A stretch of DNA of 64,000 nt from Streptomyces sp. NRRL WC-3626 (GCF_000718785.1 NZ_JOCA01000004.1:271814-335813); one strand, 5' to 3'. Shown: positions 1 to 9,398, counted from the first letter of the stretch. The notes: generated by a model from the letters alone, not told the origin. Numbers and translations are program-made.

Positions 1-455
1 CGCTGCCGGTGCTGGGGCTGCGGGCCGCGGCCGCCCAGGCGCACGGGTTCGCCTACTTCGCCGCCAAGGTCCATCCGGACGTACGGCTGCTCAACGAGGG
101 CGGCACGATGCTCCTCGACCGGATCGACGCCGCCGCGCGGGCCGGGGCGGGCGCCCTGCTGTGCTTCGCGCTGCCCCGGCACCCCCGCGAGGTCGTCGAC
201 GCCCTCGCCCACGCCAGACGGACGGGGCTGACCGTGGTCACCGTCGCCGACTCCCCGTTCGCACCGGTCGCCAAGGTGTCCGACCTGCTGCTGCCCGCAG
301 CCGTCGGCACCGGCCTCGCCTTCGACACGGCGTGCGCGCCGATGCTGCTGGGCCGGGTGCTGCTGGAGGCGATGTGCGACGGACTGCCCGACGCGCAGGC
401 CCGCCTGGAGGAGTTCGACACGAAGGCGGCGGCACGCGGGCTGTTCGTGGACTGA
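1..455 (+). CDS. RpiR/MurR-family transcriptional regulator, SIS domain (C-terminal part)
   Basis: This is the last 150 or so residues of a protein whose start lies before the window. The visible part is an alpha/beta sugar-isomerase (SIS) fold: a stretch giving 'LLCFALPRHPREVVDALAHAR' type strand-helix alternation, then 'VVTVADSPFAPVAKVSDLLLPA', typical of the ligand-binding half of RpiR/MurR regulators. The N-terminal helix-turn-helix is not visible. Its position beside a hut operon makes it a candidate regulator of histidine use, but that is inference from proximity only. Confidence 0.75.
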   Translation, partial: LPVLGLRAAAAQAHGFAYFAAKVHPDVRLLNEGGTMLLDRIDAAARAGAGALLCFALPRHPREVVDALAHARRTGLTVVTVADSPFAPVAKVSDLLLPAAVGTGLAFDTACAPMLLGRVLLEAMCDGLPDAQARLEEFDTKAAARGLFVD

Positions 456-553
456 GGCTGTTCGTGGACTGGGCCGGCCGCGCTCTCAGACTCGTCTCAC
501 CTTGCGGCGCTAACCTCCCGTCTCCGACTGGAGTGAGTGACGGGAGGCCGGAC

Positions 554-1138
554 GTGACACGTGGAGGACAGGGACTGGCCAGGGTGGCCGTCGTCGTACG
601 GGCCGGGGCGGCACCCCTGTGGTGGCTCGGCGCCGTCGCGGCGGGCGCCGGGGTGCTGCCGCCGGGGCTGACCGGGCGCCGGATCGGTGTCCTCGCGGGC
701 GCCGCGCTGTTCCTCGTGGCCGCGGCCGTGGTCGCGTACGCGCGGCGGGGACGGTATCGCGCGCCCGCCGGTTCGGCGGCCCGCGCGGGCAGGCACGACG
801 TCCTTCAGGACCGTGCGGTGACCGTCCGCAACTGGCGCCGCGGGCACCGCCCGTGGCTGCTCCTCGCCTTCCTCGCCGCGCTGGGCACGTCGTTCGCGGT
901 ACCCGCCGCGGGCGGACTGCTGCTCGCCGGGTGCGGGGCGGGCCTGTGGCTGAAGGCCGCCTGGATCGGCCGCCTGGAGCAGGCCGGCGAGGCGTTGCTG
1001 TGGGTGCGTGTCGACTGGCTGACACCGCGGGCGGGCCGGCCCGCCGGCCGGACGGTCAAGGGCTACCGCACGACCGGCATCGCGGCCGGCGACGCCGCCC
1101 CGGGCGGCGCCCGCCGCCGGACGCCGGCCCTCGTCTGA
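554..1138 (+). CDS. Small integral membrane protein of unknown function
   Basis: A 194-residue protein starting at GTG 554, with a GGGAGG ribosome site 7 bases upstream (541-547). It has four likely membrane segments arranged as two pairs: roughly residues 16-34 and 40-60, then about 95-115 and 118-135. An Arg-rich loop separates the pairs and the C-terminus is basic and Arg/Pro-rich. I recognise no catalytic motif or family. It is convergent with the PLP decarboxylase, the stop codons being only about 11 bases apart. Confidence 0.6.
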   Translation: MTRGGQGLARVAVVVRAGAAPLWWLGAVAAGAGVLPPGLTGRRIGVLAGAALFLVAAAVVAYARRGRYRAPAGSAARAGRHDVLQDRAVTVRNWRRGHRPWLLLAFLAALGTSFAVPAAGGLLLAGCGAGLWLKAAWIGRLEQAGEALLWVRVDWLTPRAGRPAGRTVKGYRTTGIAAGDAAPGGARRRTPALV

Positions 1139-1149
1139 GGCGCCGAGCG

Positions 1150-2562
1150 CTACCCGATCAGGGCGTCGGTGTGGGCGGCGCCCGACTCGGCGACGATCTC
1201 CTCGATCGTCTGCGGGGCGCGTACGGTCGCGAAGACGATGTCTCCCGTCCCCGTCCGGGTGAAGCCGTAGACGCCCGGGCGGGGGAGGGAGTTGTAGGCG
1301 TAGTGGTGGGCGAAGTAGTACGCGCCCGTGTCCAGCGCCGCCGCGTGGTCGCCCTGCTCCAGCAGCGGCAGTGACTGCGCCCGGGCGAGCAGGTCGCCCG
1401 CGAAACAGGCCGGCCCCGCCACGTCCTGCACCACCGCCGGGCCCTCCTTGCGCCGGCCCTTCGCGTCGTACGCGGCGATCCTGAGCGGCCAAGACTCCGG
1501 CGCGTACACCGTCCGCGTCGCCACCTGCACGCCCGCGTGCGTCACCGCGACCGGGCGTCCGCCCGCGCTCTTGGCGTACTCCACGCGCGCGACCACCGTG
1601 CCGTGCTTCGCCAGCAGCGACCGGCCGAACTCCGTGACCAGCCCGTACCGCCCGTCGAACAGCCCCGGCACCGTCTCGCTCAGCAGCCGCGCGTACTGCC
1701 CGTACGTCGGGCTGCTCGCCTCCGAGGCGAAGTTCACCGGCAGCCCGCCGCCGATGTCGATCGTGTCGACCTGTCGTCGCCCCGCACGCCGGTTGATCTC
1801 CTCCGCCAGCGCGTACGTCTCCGCCGCCCCGCGCGCCATCATCGTCAGCGCGATGCCCTGGGAGCCGGTGTGCGCGTGCAGCCGGGTCAGCCACGGCCGG
1901 TCCAGGTACGCCTGTACGACCCACTCCCGCGCACCCTCGTCACGCAGCGCCACTCCGAACTTCGAGGTCGCCGTCGCCGTGGACAGCGCCTCGATGGAAC
2001 CCCCGCCGACCTGCGGGTTCACCCGGATGCCGAGAGGGGAGCGGGAGCCGCCCGCCGCCATCAGGGCGTCGAGACGGGCCAGCTCCTGCGGGTTGTCCGC
2101 GTTGACGGCGATGCCCAGAGCGAGCGCCTCCCGCAGCTCCGCGTGCGTCTTCGCCGGCGAGTCGAGGACCGTACGCTCCGGCTCCACCCCCGCCGCGCGC
2201 GCCAGCGCCAGCTCACCCGGGCTGGCCACCTCCGCGCCGATGCCCTCCTCACGCAGCAGCCGCAGCACCGGCACCAGCGGGCTCGCCTTCACCGCGAAGG
2301 CGTGCAGCACGGGCGTGCCCGGTGCCGTCACCGCGTCGAACGCCGCCCGCAGCTCCGCCGCCGACTCGCGGATGCCGGTGACGTCCAGCAGACCCACGAG
2401 CGGGTTGCCGTCCTCGAGCAGCCCCTGCTCCACGGCGGCCCGCACCGCCTCGTCCCGCCGGGCGGCCCTCCCGTCGGCGTACGGGTCCACCCCGTCCGTC
2501 CTGCCGCCGTCGTGAGCCACCGCGTCCCCCGCCCCCTGGGCGTCGTCCATGTCCGTGCGCAT
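1150..2562 (-). CDS. PLP-dependent group IV decarboxylase (diaminopimelate/ornithine decarboxylase type)
   Basis: A 470-residue fold-type III PLP enzyme. The Schiff-base lysine is in 'HAFAVKASPL' (near residue 95). The phosphate-binding glycine loop is 'IDIGGGLPVNF', the active-site cysteine is in 'GPACFAGDLLA', and 'DTGAYYFAHHYAYNS' matches the conserved C-terminal Tyr region. It belongs to the lysA/speC-like group, but it is not beside lysine-pathway genes (no thrA/hom neighbourhood), so it is probably not the housekeeping diaminopimelate decarboxylase. Its substrate is unknown. ATG 2562 was chosen; a TTG 12 bases upstream and ATG 2550 are alternatives. It is divergent from hutU, which raises the possibility of shared control. 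Confidence 0.75.
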   Translation of the reverse strand: MRTDMDDAQGAGDAVAHDGGRTDGVDPYADGRAARRDEAVRAAVEQGLLEDGNPLVGLLDVTGIRESAAELRAAFDAVTAPGTPVLHAFAVKASPLVPVLRLLREEGIGAEVASPGELALARAAGVEPERTVLDSPAKTHAELREALALGIAVNADNPQELARLDALMAAGGSRSPLGIRVNPQVGGGSIEALSTATATSKFGVALRDEGAREWVVQAYLDRPWLTRLHAHTGSQGIALTMMARGAAETYALAEEINRRAGRRQVDTIDIGGGLPVNFASEASSPTYGQYARLLSETVPGLFDGRYGLVTEFGRSLLAKHGTVVARVEYAKSAGGRPVAVTHAGVQVATRTVYAPESWPLRIAAYDAKGRRKEGPAVVQDVAGPACFAGDLLARAQSLPLLEQGDHAAALDTGAYYFAHHYAYNSLPRPGVYGFTRTGTGDIVFATVRAPQTIEEIVAESGAAHTDALIG

Positions 2563-2610
2563 GAACCCAGCCAAACACCCCTCGTACGGCGGTGCCGACC
2601 CGCCCCCTCC

Positions 2611-2646
2611 TTGACTAGGTCTATTCAGCTGACGAGGATGTGAATA
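2611..2646 (+). promoter_or_regulatory. Candidate hutU promoter with overlapping inverted-repeat operator
   Basis: TTGACT (2611-2616), a 17-base spacer and GAGGAT (2634-2639) resemble a housekeeping Streptomyces promoter. A perfect inverted repeat, TATTCA (2622-2627) and TGAATA (2641-2646) with 13 bases between, straddles the -10 element, where a bound repressor would block polymerase. Arm centres are about two helical turns apart, as for a dimeric helix-turn-helix protein. The regulator is not identified; the RpiR-type protein at the window start is one candidate. Confidence 0.5.
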
Positions 2647-2693
2647 TCTGCAGTACTCGTCCGCAGTACCGTCCGCAGCACAGGAGGCAGACC

Positions 2694-4358
2694 ATGTCCG
2701 GACCCCGCCCTGTCCGAGCGCCGCGCGGCACCGAACCGAGCGCCCTGGGATGGCAGCAGGAGGCCGCCCTGCGGATGCTGCAGAACAACCTCGACCCGGA
2801 GGTCGCCGAACACCCCGACAAGCTCGTCGTCTACGGCGGCACCGGCAAGGCGGCCCGTGACTGGCGCTCCTTCGACGCGATGGTGCGGACCCTGCGCACC
2901 CTCAAGCAGGACGAGACGATGCTCGTCCAGTCCGGCCGCCCCGTTGGCGTCATGCAGACCCACGAGTGGGCGCCGCGTGTCCTCATCGCCAACTCCAACC
3001 TCGTCGGCGACTGGGCCAACTGGGAGGAGTTCCGCCGCCTGGAGGCCCTCGGCCTGACCATGTACGGGCAGATGACCGCCGGCTCCTGGATCTACATCGG
3101 CACCCAGGGCATCCTCCAGGGCACCTACGAGACCTTCGCCGCCGTCGCCGCGAAGCGGTTCGGCGGCACCCTCGCCGGGACGATCACGCTCACCGCCGGG
3201 CTCGGCGGCATGGGCGGCGCCCAGCCGCTCGCCGTGACGATGAACGACGGCGTCGCGATCTGCGTCGACTGCGACCCGCGTGCGATCGAGCGCCGCATCG
3301 AACACCGGTACCTGGACGTGAGGGCCGACTCGCTCGACCACGCCCTGCGGCTGGCCGTCGAGGCCCGGGACCGGCGCGAGCCGCTGTCCATCGGGGTCCT
3401 CGGCAACGCCGCCGAACTGGTGCCGCGGCTGCTCGCCATGGGCGCGCCCATCGACATCGTCACCGACCAGACCTCCGCCCACGACCCGCTGGCGTATCTG
3501 CCGCTGGGCACGGCCTTCGAGGACATGGCGGACGCCGCGGCGAAGGGCCCGGCCGGTTTCACCACCCGGGCCCGGGAGTCCATGGCCCGTCATGTCGAGG
3601 CGATGGTCGGCTTCCAGGACGCCGGTGCGGAGGTGTTCGACTACGGCAACTCGATTCGCGGGGAGGCGCAACTTGCCGGATACGAGCGGGCGTTCGCCTT
3701 CCCCGGGTTCGTACCGGCGTACATCCGGCCGCTGTTCTGCGAGGGGAAGGGGCCCTTCCGGTGGGCGGCGCTGTCGGGTGATCCGGCGGACATCGCGAAG
3801 ACCGACAAGGCGATCCTCGAACTGTTCCCGGAGAACGAGTCCCTGGCGCGGTGGATCAAGCTGGCGGGGGAGCGGGTGCGCTTCCAGGGGCTGCCGGCCC
3901 GGATCTGCTGGCTGGGGTACGGGGAGCGGGACAAGGCCGGGGAGCGGTTCAACGACATGGTGGCGAGCGGGGAGCTGGCCGCGCCGGTCGTGATCGGGCG
4001 GGACCATCTGGACTGCGGGTCGGTGGCTTCGCCGTACCGGGAGACCGAGGCGATGCTGGACGGGTCGGACGCGATCGCCGACTGGCCGCTGCTGAACGCG
4101 ATGGTGAACGTGGCGTCGGGGGCGTCGTGGGTCTCCATCCACCACGGTGGGGGTGTCGGCATGGGGCGGTCGATCCACGCGGGGCAGGTGACCGTCGCCG
4201 ACGGGACGGCGCTGGCGGGGGAGAAGATCCGGCGGGTGCTGACGAACGACCCCGGGATGGGTGTCATCCGGCATGTCGATGCCGGGTACGACATCGCGGA
4301 GTCGGTGGCGGGCTCGCGGGGTGTGCGGGTGCCTATGCGTGAGGGTGAGTCGGCGTGA
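2694..4358 (+). CDS. hutU: Urocanate hydratase
   Basis: HutU (EC 4.2.1.49) converts urocanate to imidazolone propionate, the second step of histidine degradation, using tightly bound NAD+ as an electrophile. The protein is 554 residues, normal for the family. The NAD-binding segment is '[16 protein letters not shown]', and the conserved cysteine lies in '[12 protein letters not shown]' near residue 405. ATG 2694 follows a good GGAGG site at 2683-2687. The stop overlaps the start of the next gene (GTGA), so the four hut-region genes are probably one coupled transcript. Histidine ammonia-lyase (hutH) is not in the window, as is usual in Streptomyces where it is unlinked. Confidence 0.97.
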   Translation: MSGPRPVRAPRGTEPSALGWQQEAALRMLQNNLDPEVAEHPDKLVVYGGTGKAARDWRSFDAMVRTLRTLKQDETMLVQSGRPVGVMQTHEWAPRVLIANSNLVGDWANWEEFRRLEALGLTMYGQMTAGSWIYIGTQGILQGTYETFAAVAAKRFGGTLAGTITLTAGLGGMGGAQPLAVTMNDGVAICVDCDPRAIERRIEHRYLDVRADSLDHALRLAVEARDRREPLSIGVLGNAAELVPRLLAMGAPIDIVTDQTSAHDPLAYLPLGTAFEDMADAAAKGPAGFTTRARESMARHVEAMVGFQDAGAEVFDYGNSIRGEAQLAGYERAFAFPGFVPAYIRPLFCEGKGPFRWAALSGDPADIAKTDKAILELFPENESLARWIKLAGERVRFQGLPARICWLGYGERDKAGERFNDMVASGELAAPVVIGRDHLDCGSVASPYRETEAMLDGSDAIADWPLLNAMVNVASGASWVSIHHGGGVGMGRSIHAGQVTVADGTALAGEKIRRVLTNDPGMGVIRHVDAGYDIAESVAGSRGVRVPMREGESA

Positions 4359-5791
4359 GCGACGGCTTCTCTTCGGCGGGGGCGGGCGGGGCGTCGCCGT
4401 CCGCGGGTTCGGCTGTGCCCACCCGTTCCGCCCTGCGGAACGACTGCCCACAGCCTGGGGGTCCGCAGTCTGAGGGTCCGCAGCCTGAGGGCTCGCAGTC
4501 TGGCGGCCCACAGCCTGGGGGTCCACAGCCTGGGGGTCCGCAGCCTGAGGGCTCGCAGCCTGGGGGTTGTGGGGGGTCCTTTCTGGAGATGTGGCGGGCG
4601 TTGTCGCCCGTTGGGCGGCACGCCGGGTCCGGGGGGTACCGGCGGTTCGCGTGGAGCGGGGCCGATTCCGAGTGCCGGGCGTGGTTCGAGGAGCAGGTTC
4701 GGGGGCGGGGGCTGGCCTATGAGGTCGACCGGAACGGGAATCAGTGGGGGTGGGCCGGGGATCCGGCCGGTGGGGATGCGGTCGTCACCGGGTCGCATCT
4801 CGACTCCGTGCCCGATGGCGGGGCCTTCGACGGGCCGCTCGGGGTGGTGTCCGCCTTTGCCGCGCTGGATGAACTGCGGCGGCGAGGTGCGCGGTTCGTC
4901 AAGCCGCTCGGGATCGTCAACTTCGGGGACGAGGAGGGTGCTCGGTTCGGACTTGCCTGTGTCGGGTCCCGGCTCACCGCCGGCGCGTTGACGGTCGAGC
5001 AGGCCCACCGGCTCACCGACGCGGACGGCATCACGCTCCCGCAGGCCATGGAGGCCGCCGGCCACGACCCCGGCGCCCTCGGCCCCGACCCCGAACGGCT
5101 CGACCGCATCGGCGCCTTCGTCGAACTCCACGTCGAACAGGGCCGGGCCCTCGACCTGTCCGGCGACCGCGTCGGCATCGCGTCCGCCATCTGGCCGCAC
5201 GGCCGCTGGCGGTTCGACTTCCGGGGCGAGGCCAACCACGCCGGCACCACCCGGCTCGCCGACCGGCGCGACCCGATGCTGCCGTACGCCCAGACCGTCC
5301 TCGCCGCCCGCCGCGAGGCCGAACTCGCCGGCGCCGTGGCCACCTTCGGCAAGATCGCCGTCGAGCCCAACGGCGTCAACGCCATCCCCTCCCTCGTACG
5401 CGGCTGGCTCGACTCCCGCGCCGCCGGCCAGGAGAGCCTGGACGCCGTGGTCGAGGCCGTACGGGACGCCGCCCGCGCCCACGCGCGGGAGCACGGCGTC
5501 ACCCTCGACGTCGAACGCGAGTCCTTCACCCCCGTCGTCGAGTTCGACCACGCCCTGCGCGACGAACTCGCCCGCATCCTCGGCGGCGGCACCGACCTCG
5601 AGGTGCCCGTCCTCGGCACCGGCGCCGGACACGACGCCGGAATCCTCTCCGGACGCGTCCCGACCGCCATGCTGTTCGTGCGCAACCCGACCGGCGTCTC
5701 GCACTCCCCGGCCGAGTACGCCACCGAGGACGACTGCGTGGCCGGAGTCCTCGCCCTCGCCGACGTACTGGAAGGACTGGCCTGCACGTGA
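4355..5791 (+). CDS. M20-family amidohydrolase (allantoate amidohydrolase / N-carbamoyl-amino acid hydrolase type) of the hut operon
   Basis: A 478-residue binuclear metallo-amidohydrolase. Metal-ligand motifs are present in order: '[16 protein letters not shown]', '[11 protein letters not shown]', 'ELHVEQG', and near the C-terminus 'GAGHDAG'. Annotated relatives act on allantoate or N-carbamoyl amino acids. Between hutU and hutF it more plausibly removes the formyl or related one-carbon group from N-formyl-glutamate, the product of HutF; that is inference. GTG 4355 overlaps the hutU stop. The first 75 residues are unusual: eight copies of a five-residue PQ(P/S)(G/E)G repeat (residues 32-71) flanked by cysteines 31 and 72. 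The conserved domain starts only after this, and ATG 4589 could be an alternative start. Confidence 0.85.
   Translation: MSDGFSSAGAGGASPSAGSAVPTRSALRNDCPQPGGPQSEGPQPEGSQSGGPQPGGPQPGGPQPEGSQPGGCGGSFLEMWRALSPVGRHAGSGGYRRFAWSGADSECRAWFEEQVRGRGLAYEVDRNGNQWGWAGDPAGGDAVVTGSHLDSVPDGGAFDGPLGVVSAFAALDELRRRGARFVKPLGIVNFGDEEGARFGLACVGSRLTAGALTVEQAHRLTDADGITLPQAMEAAGHDPGALGPDPERLDRIGAFVELHVEQGRALDLSGDRVGIASAIWPHGRWRFDFRGEANHAGTTRLADRRDPMLPYAQTVLAARREAELAGAVATFGKIAVEPNGVNAIPSLVRGWLDSRAAGQESLDAVVEAVRDAARAHAREHGVTLDVERESFTPVVEFDHALRDELARILGGGTDLEVPVLGTGAGHDAGILSGRVPTAMLFVRNPTGVSHSPAEYATEDDCVAGVLALADVLEGLACT
4448..4567 (+). repeat. 15-bp tandem repeat, 8 units, coding
   Basis: Eight near-identical 15-base units in frame with the amidohydrolase encode P/S-Q-P/S-G/E-G pentapeptides. 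Units 1, 5 and 6 are identical or nearly so, and differences are mostly single bases, which suggests recent slippage expansion. Confidence 0.9.
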
Positions 5792-7170
5792 CTGCCACCC
5801 CGCGGACGTACTGGCTGGAGCACGCCTGGCTCGGCACCCTCCCCCAAGCTCTCGGCTCCGCTCGAGCAGGGGGGACCCCCATCGAGCCGGGCGTCGCCGT
5901 CGAGGTCCGGGACGGCCGCATCACCGCCGTCCGGGCCGGCACCCCCGCCCCGCCGCCCGGCGCCGAGATCCTGCGCGGACTGACCCTCCCCGGACTGGCC
6001 AACGCCCACAGCCACGCTTTCCACCGAGCCCTGCGCTCCACCGTCCAGGTCGGCTCCGGCACCTTCTGGACCTGGCGCGAGACCATGTACGCCACGGCCG
6101 GCCGCCTCACCCCGGACACCTACCACGCCCTCGCCCGCGCGACCTACGCCGAGATGGCGCTGGCCGGCGTCACCGCCGTCGGCGAGTTCCACTACGTCCA
6201 CCACGCCCCCGGCGGCACGCCCTACGCCGACCCCAACGCCATGGGCGAGGCGCTCATCGAGGCCGCCGCCGAAGCCGGAATCCGCATCACCCTCCTCGAC
6301 ACCGCCTATCTCTCCTCCGGCTTCGGACAGCCGCCCACCGCCCACCAGCTCCGCTTCTCCGACGGTGACGCGGACGCCTGGGCCACACGCTGTTCAGTTC
6401 TCAAGGAACGGGATCACGCACGGATCGGGGCGGCGATCCACTCCGTCCGGGCCGTACCGGCGGAGCAGCTGGCCACCGTGGCCCGGTGGGCCGAGGAGCG
6501 GCGGGCCCCGCTCCATGTGCACCTGTCCGAGCAGACCGCCGAGAACGACGCCTGCCGCGAGGCCCACGGCTGCACCCCGGCGCAGCTCCTGGCCCTGCAC
6601 GGCGTCCTCGGCCCGCGCACCACCGGCGTCCACAACACCCATCTCACCGCCGAGGACATCGCCCTGATCGGCGGCAGCGGCACCGGCACCTGCATGTGCC
6701 CGACGACCGAACGCGACCTCGCCGACGGCATCGGACCCGCCGCCGCGCTGCAGAACGAGGGCTCGCCGCTCTCCCTCGGCTCCGACAGCCACGCCGTGAT
6801 CGACCTGCTCGAAGAAGCCCGCGCGATGGAGCTGGACGAGCGGCTGCGCACCCGCACCCGGGGACGCTGGACGGCCGCCGCGCTGCTGCGGGCCGCCACC
6901 GTCGACGGACACGCCGCCCTCGGCTGGGACGACACCGGCACCATCGAGGCCGGTGCGCGCGCCGACCTCGTCACGATCGCCCTCGACTCGGTCAGAACAG
7001 CGGGGCCACTGCCCGGACTCGGCGCCGAGACGGCCGTATTCGCCGCGACAGCGGCCGACGTACGGCACACGGTCGTCGCGGGCCGGCACGTCGTACGCGA
7101 CGGGGCGCACACGCTCGTACCCGATGTGCCCGGAGCCCTCGCGCGGGCCGTCGAAGCACTGCGCGCCTGA
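5788..7170 (+). CDS. hutF: Formimidoylglutamate deiminase
   Basis: HutF hydrolyses N-formimino-L-glutamate to N-formyl-L-glutamate and ammonia (five-step hut branch). It is a 460-residue amidohydrolase-superfamily TIM barrel. Metal ligands are seen in 'NAHSHAFHR' (HxH), 'HVHLSEQ', 'GVHNTH' and 'LGSDSH'. GTG 5788 overlaps the upstream stop (GTGA), implying translational coupling. Two patches look foreign: a palindromic repeat at 5838-5881 encoding an extra loop near residues 18-31, and a stretch at 6386-6410 that on the other strand matches the rRNA-leader box region. Both keep the reading frame. Confidence 0.93.
   Translation: MTATPRTYWLEHAWLGTLPQALGSARAGGTPIEPGVAVEVRDGRITAVRAGTPAPPPGAEILRGLTLPGLANAHSHAFHRALRSTVQVGSGTFWTWRETMYATAGRLTPDTYHALARATYAEMALAGVTAVGEFHYVHHAPGGTPYADPNAMGEALIEAAAEAGIRITLLDTAYLSSGFGQPPTAHQLRFSDGDADAWATRCSVLKERDHARIGAAIHSVRAVPAEQLATVARWAEERRAPLHVHLSEQTAENDACREAHGCTPAQLLALHGVLGPRTTGVHNTHLTAEDIALIGGSGTGTCMCPTTERDLADGIGPAAALQNEGSPLSLGSDSHAVIDLLEEARAMELDERLRTRTRGRWTAAALLRAATVDGHAALGWDDTGTIEAGARADLVTIALDSVRTAGPLPGLGAETAVFAATAADVRHTVVAGRHVVRDGAHTLVPDVPGALARAVEALRA
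5838..5881. mobile_element. Short palindromic dispersed element inserted in hutF
   Basis: An imperfect palindrome starting TCCCCCA and ending GGGGGGACCCCCA, with an internal GCTC...GAGC stem. It resembles a small (about 40 bp) palindrome that I recall as abundant in Streptomyces intergenic DNA. Here it sits inside a coding sequence without breaking the frame. A second element with the same kind of ends lies at 50166-50202. Confidence 0.6.
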
Positions 7171-7193
7171 CGACCACCCATGAGGACACCATC

Positions 7194-8363
7194 ATGAGCA
7201 GCACCGTCATCAGCGACATCGTCACGCTGGTCACCAACGACCCCTCCCTCGACGGCTCTCCCCTCGGACTGGTCCGGAACGCGGCCGTCGTCATCGAGGG
7301 CGACCGCGTCGTGTGGACCGGTGAGTCAAGCAAAGCACCCGCCACTGACAACCGGGTCGACGCGGGCGGCCGGACCGTCCTGCCGGGCTTCGTCGACTCC
7401 CACTCCCACCTGGTCTTCGCCGGTGACCGCACCGAGGAGTTCAACGCCCGTATGTCGGGCCGCGCCTACAGCGCCGGCGGCATCCGCACGACCGTCGCCG
7501 CCACCCGCGCCGCCACCGACGCGGAACTGGAGGCGAACCTCGTCCGTTTCCTCGACGAGGCGCTCCGCCAGGGCACCACGACGTTCGAGACCAAGTCGGG
7601 CTACGGCCTGACGGTCGAGGACGAGGCCCGCGCCCTGCGCCTGGCCGCCCGCCACACCGACGAGGTCACCTACCTCGGCGCGCACATCGTGGCGCCCGAG
7701 TACGCCGAGGACCCGGCCGCCTATGTGGCCCTGGTCACAGGCGAGATGCTGGACGCCTGCGCGCCGCACGCCCGCTGGATCGACGTCTTCTGCGAGAAGG
7801 GCGCCTTCGACGGCGACCAGGCCCGCGCCGTCCTCACCGCGGGCAGGGCCAAGGGCCTGCACCCCCGTATCCACGCCAACCAGCTGTCGTACGGCCCCGG
7901 GGTCCAGCTGGCCGTCGAGCTCGACGCGGCCAGCGCCGACCACTGCACGCACCTCACCGACGCCGACGTGGACGCCCTCGCGGCCGGGAGCACCGTCGCC
8001 ACCCTGCTCCCCGGCGCCGAGTTCTCCACCCGCGCCGCCTGGCCGGACGCCCGCAGACTGCTGGACGCGGGGGTCACGGTCGCGCTCTCCACCGACTGCA
8101 ACCCGGGCTCCTCGTTCACGTCCTCCGTCCCCTTCTGCGTCGCCCTCGCGGTACGGGACATGGGGATGACACCGGACGAGGCCGTCTGGTCGGCCACGGC
8201 GGGCGGCGCCGCGGCCCTGCGCCGCACCGACATCGGCCGGCTGGCCCCGGGCGCGTACGCCGACCTCACGCTTCTCGACGCCCCGAGCCATGTTCACCTC
8301 GCCTACCGGCCCGGAGTGCCGCTGGTCGCTGGGGTGTGGCGGCGGGGCGTACGCGCGGTGTGA
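7194..8363 (+). CDS. hutI: Imidazolonepropionase
   Basis: HutI (EC 3.5.2.7) opens imidazolone propionate to N-formimino-L-glutamate, the substrate of HutF just upstream. It has 389 residues and an amidohydrolase fold. The zinc HxH is in '[12 protein letters not shown]', followed by the family signature '[16 protein letters not shown]'. Downstream are 'IHANQLS', 'ATLLPGAEF' and '[10 protein letters not shown]', containing substrate and metal contacts. ATG 7194 lies 23 bases after the hutF stop and has a GAGGA site. It is the last gene of the hut operon; a strong hairpin follows. Confidence 0.96.
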   Translation: MSSTVISDIVTLVTNDPSLDGSPLGLVRNAAVVIEGDRVVWTGESSKAPATDNRVDAGGRTVLPGFVDSHSHLVFAGDRTEEFNARMSGRAYSAGGIRTTVAATRAATDAELEANLVRFLDEALRQGTTTFETKSGYGLTVEDEARALRLAARHTDEVTYLGAHIVAPEYAEDPAAYVALVTGEMLDACAPHARWIDVFCEKGAFDGDQARAVLTAGRAKGLHPRIHANQLSYGPGVQLAVELDAASADHCTHLTDADVDALAAGSTVATLLPGAEFSTRAAWPDARRLLDAGVTVALSTDCNPGSSFTSSVPFCVALAVRDMGMTPDEAVWSATAGGAAALRRTDIGRLAPGAYADLTLLDAPSHVHLAYRPGVPLVAGVWRRGVRAV

Positions 8364-8392
8364 GCCGCGCGGGCGGCCGCGGACAGCCCGAA

Positions 8393-8420
8393 GGGGGCGG
8401 TCCGTCCGCGGACCGCCCCC
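8393..8420. terminator. Bidirectional hairpin between hutI and sigI
   Basis: Perfect 11-bp stem GGGGGCGGTCC / GGACCGCCCCC with a 6-base loop, in the gap between two convergent genes. Confidence 0.8.
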
Positions 8421-8483
8421 TGGAGGACGGGCGTCACCCGGTGAGGAGGGGAACAACGAGAAGGAGGGCAACAGCGATGAGGA

Positions 8484-9398
8484 TCACTCCTCGAGCGTGA
8501 GCCCCCTGCGCAGTTTCACCAGGGTGCGTGAGAGCAGGCGGGAGACGTGCATCTGGGAGATGCCCAGTTCCTCGCCGATCTCCGACTGGGTCATGCCCGC
8601 GACGAACCGCAGGGAGAGGATCTTGCGGTCGCGCGGCGGCAGTTCGGCGATCAGCGGCTTCAACGACTCGACGTACTCGATGCCTTCGAGCCCGTGGTCC
8701 TCGTAGCCGATCCGGTCCGCCAGCGCGCCCTCGGCGTCGTCCTCCTCCGGCTGGGCGTCCAGCGAAGAGGCGGTGTAGGCGTTGGACGCCGCCATGCCCT
8801 CGACGACCTCGTCGTTGCTGATGCCCAGGCGCTCAGCCAGTTCGGCCACCGTCGGCGCGCGGTCGAGCTGCTGAGCCAGCTCGTCACCGGCCTTGGCCAG
8901 GTCGAGCCGCAGTTCCTGAAGCCGGCGCGGTACGCGCACGGACCAGGAGGTGTCGCGGAAGAAGCGCTTGATCTCGCCGATGATGGTGGGCATCGCGAAG
9001 GTGGGGAACTCTACACCGCGCGCGAGCTCGAAGCGGTCGATCGCCTTGATCAGGCCGACGGTGCCGACCTGGATGATGTCCTCCATCGGCTCGCTGCGCG
9101 AGCGGAACCGGGAGGCGGCGAACTTGACCAGGGCGAGGTTCAGTTCGACGAGCGTGTTGCGTACGTACGAGTACTCGTGGGTGCCTTCCTCGAGCGACTC
9201 GAGGCGCTCGAAGAGGGTCTTGGACAGAGCCCGCGCGTCGACCGGGCCCACCTCGTCGTACGGGGGGATCTCCGGGAGTCCGGCGAGTAGGTCGTCCGGG
9301 ACGACACTCGTGTCGCCCTGCTCGATGGGATCCAGATGTTCCGGAGGGAGTGTCGACGTCGCTTTCGGGGTAGGCGATGCGTCGAGCCGGGGTGACAT
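8484..9398 (-). CDS. sigI: Alternative RNA polymerase sigma factor, SigB/SigF/SigG family
   Basis: A 304-residue group 3 sigma factor. Region 2 includes 'EDIIQVGTVGLIKAIDRF' and 'FPTFAMPTIIGEIKRFFRD'. Region 3 follows, and region 4 has 'LPPRDRKILSLRF' and the helix-turn-helix 'QSEIGEELGISQMHVSRLL'. Three ATGs lie close together; 9398 is chosen because GGAGG at 9404-9408 is 5 bases away, while the upstream ATGs have no such site. It is divergent from genes for an anti-anti-sigma and an anti-sigma factor, so it is probably held inactive by partner switching. The name follows the conserved position next to hutI in S. coelicolor (SCO3068), from memory. Confidence 0.88.
   Translation of the reverse strand: MSPRLDASPTPKATSTLPPEHLDPIEQGDTSVVPDDLLAGLPEIPPYDEVGPVDARALSKTLFERLESLEEGTHEYSYVRNTLVELNLALVKFAASRFRSRSEPMEDIIQVGTVGLIKAIDRFELARGVEFPTFAMPTIIGEIKRFFRDTSWSVRVPRRLQELRLDLAKAGDELAQQLDRAPTVAELAERLGISNDEVVEGMAASNAYTASSLDAQPEEDDAEGALADRIGYEDHGLEGIEYVESLKPLIAELPPRDRKILSLRFVAGMTQSEIGEELGISQMHVSRLLSRTLVKLRRGLTLEE

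Noticed and set aside
2625..4526. A long open frame on the minus strand opposite hutU and many similar long antisense frames elsewhere
   Set aside because: They mirror the GC bias of real genes, have no recognisable domains, start sites or ribosome sites, and overlap well-supported genes.
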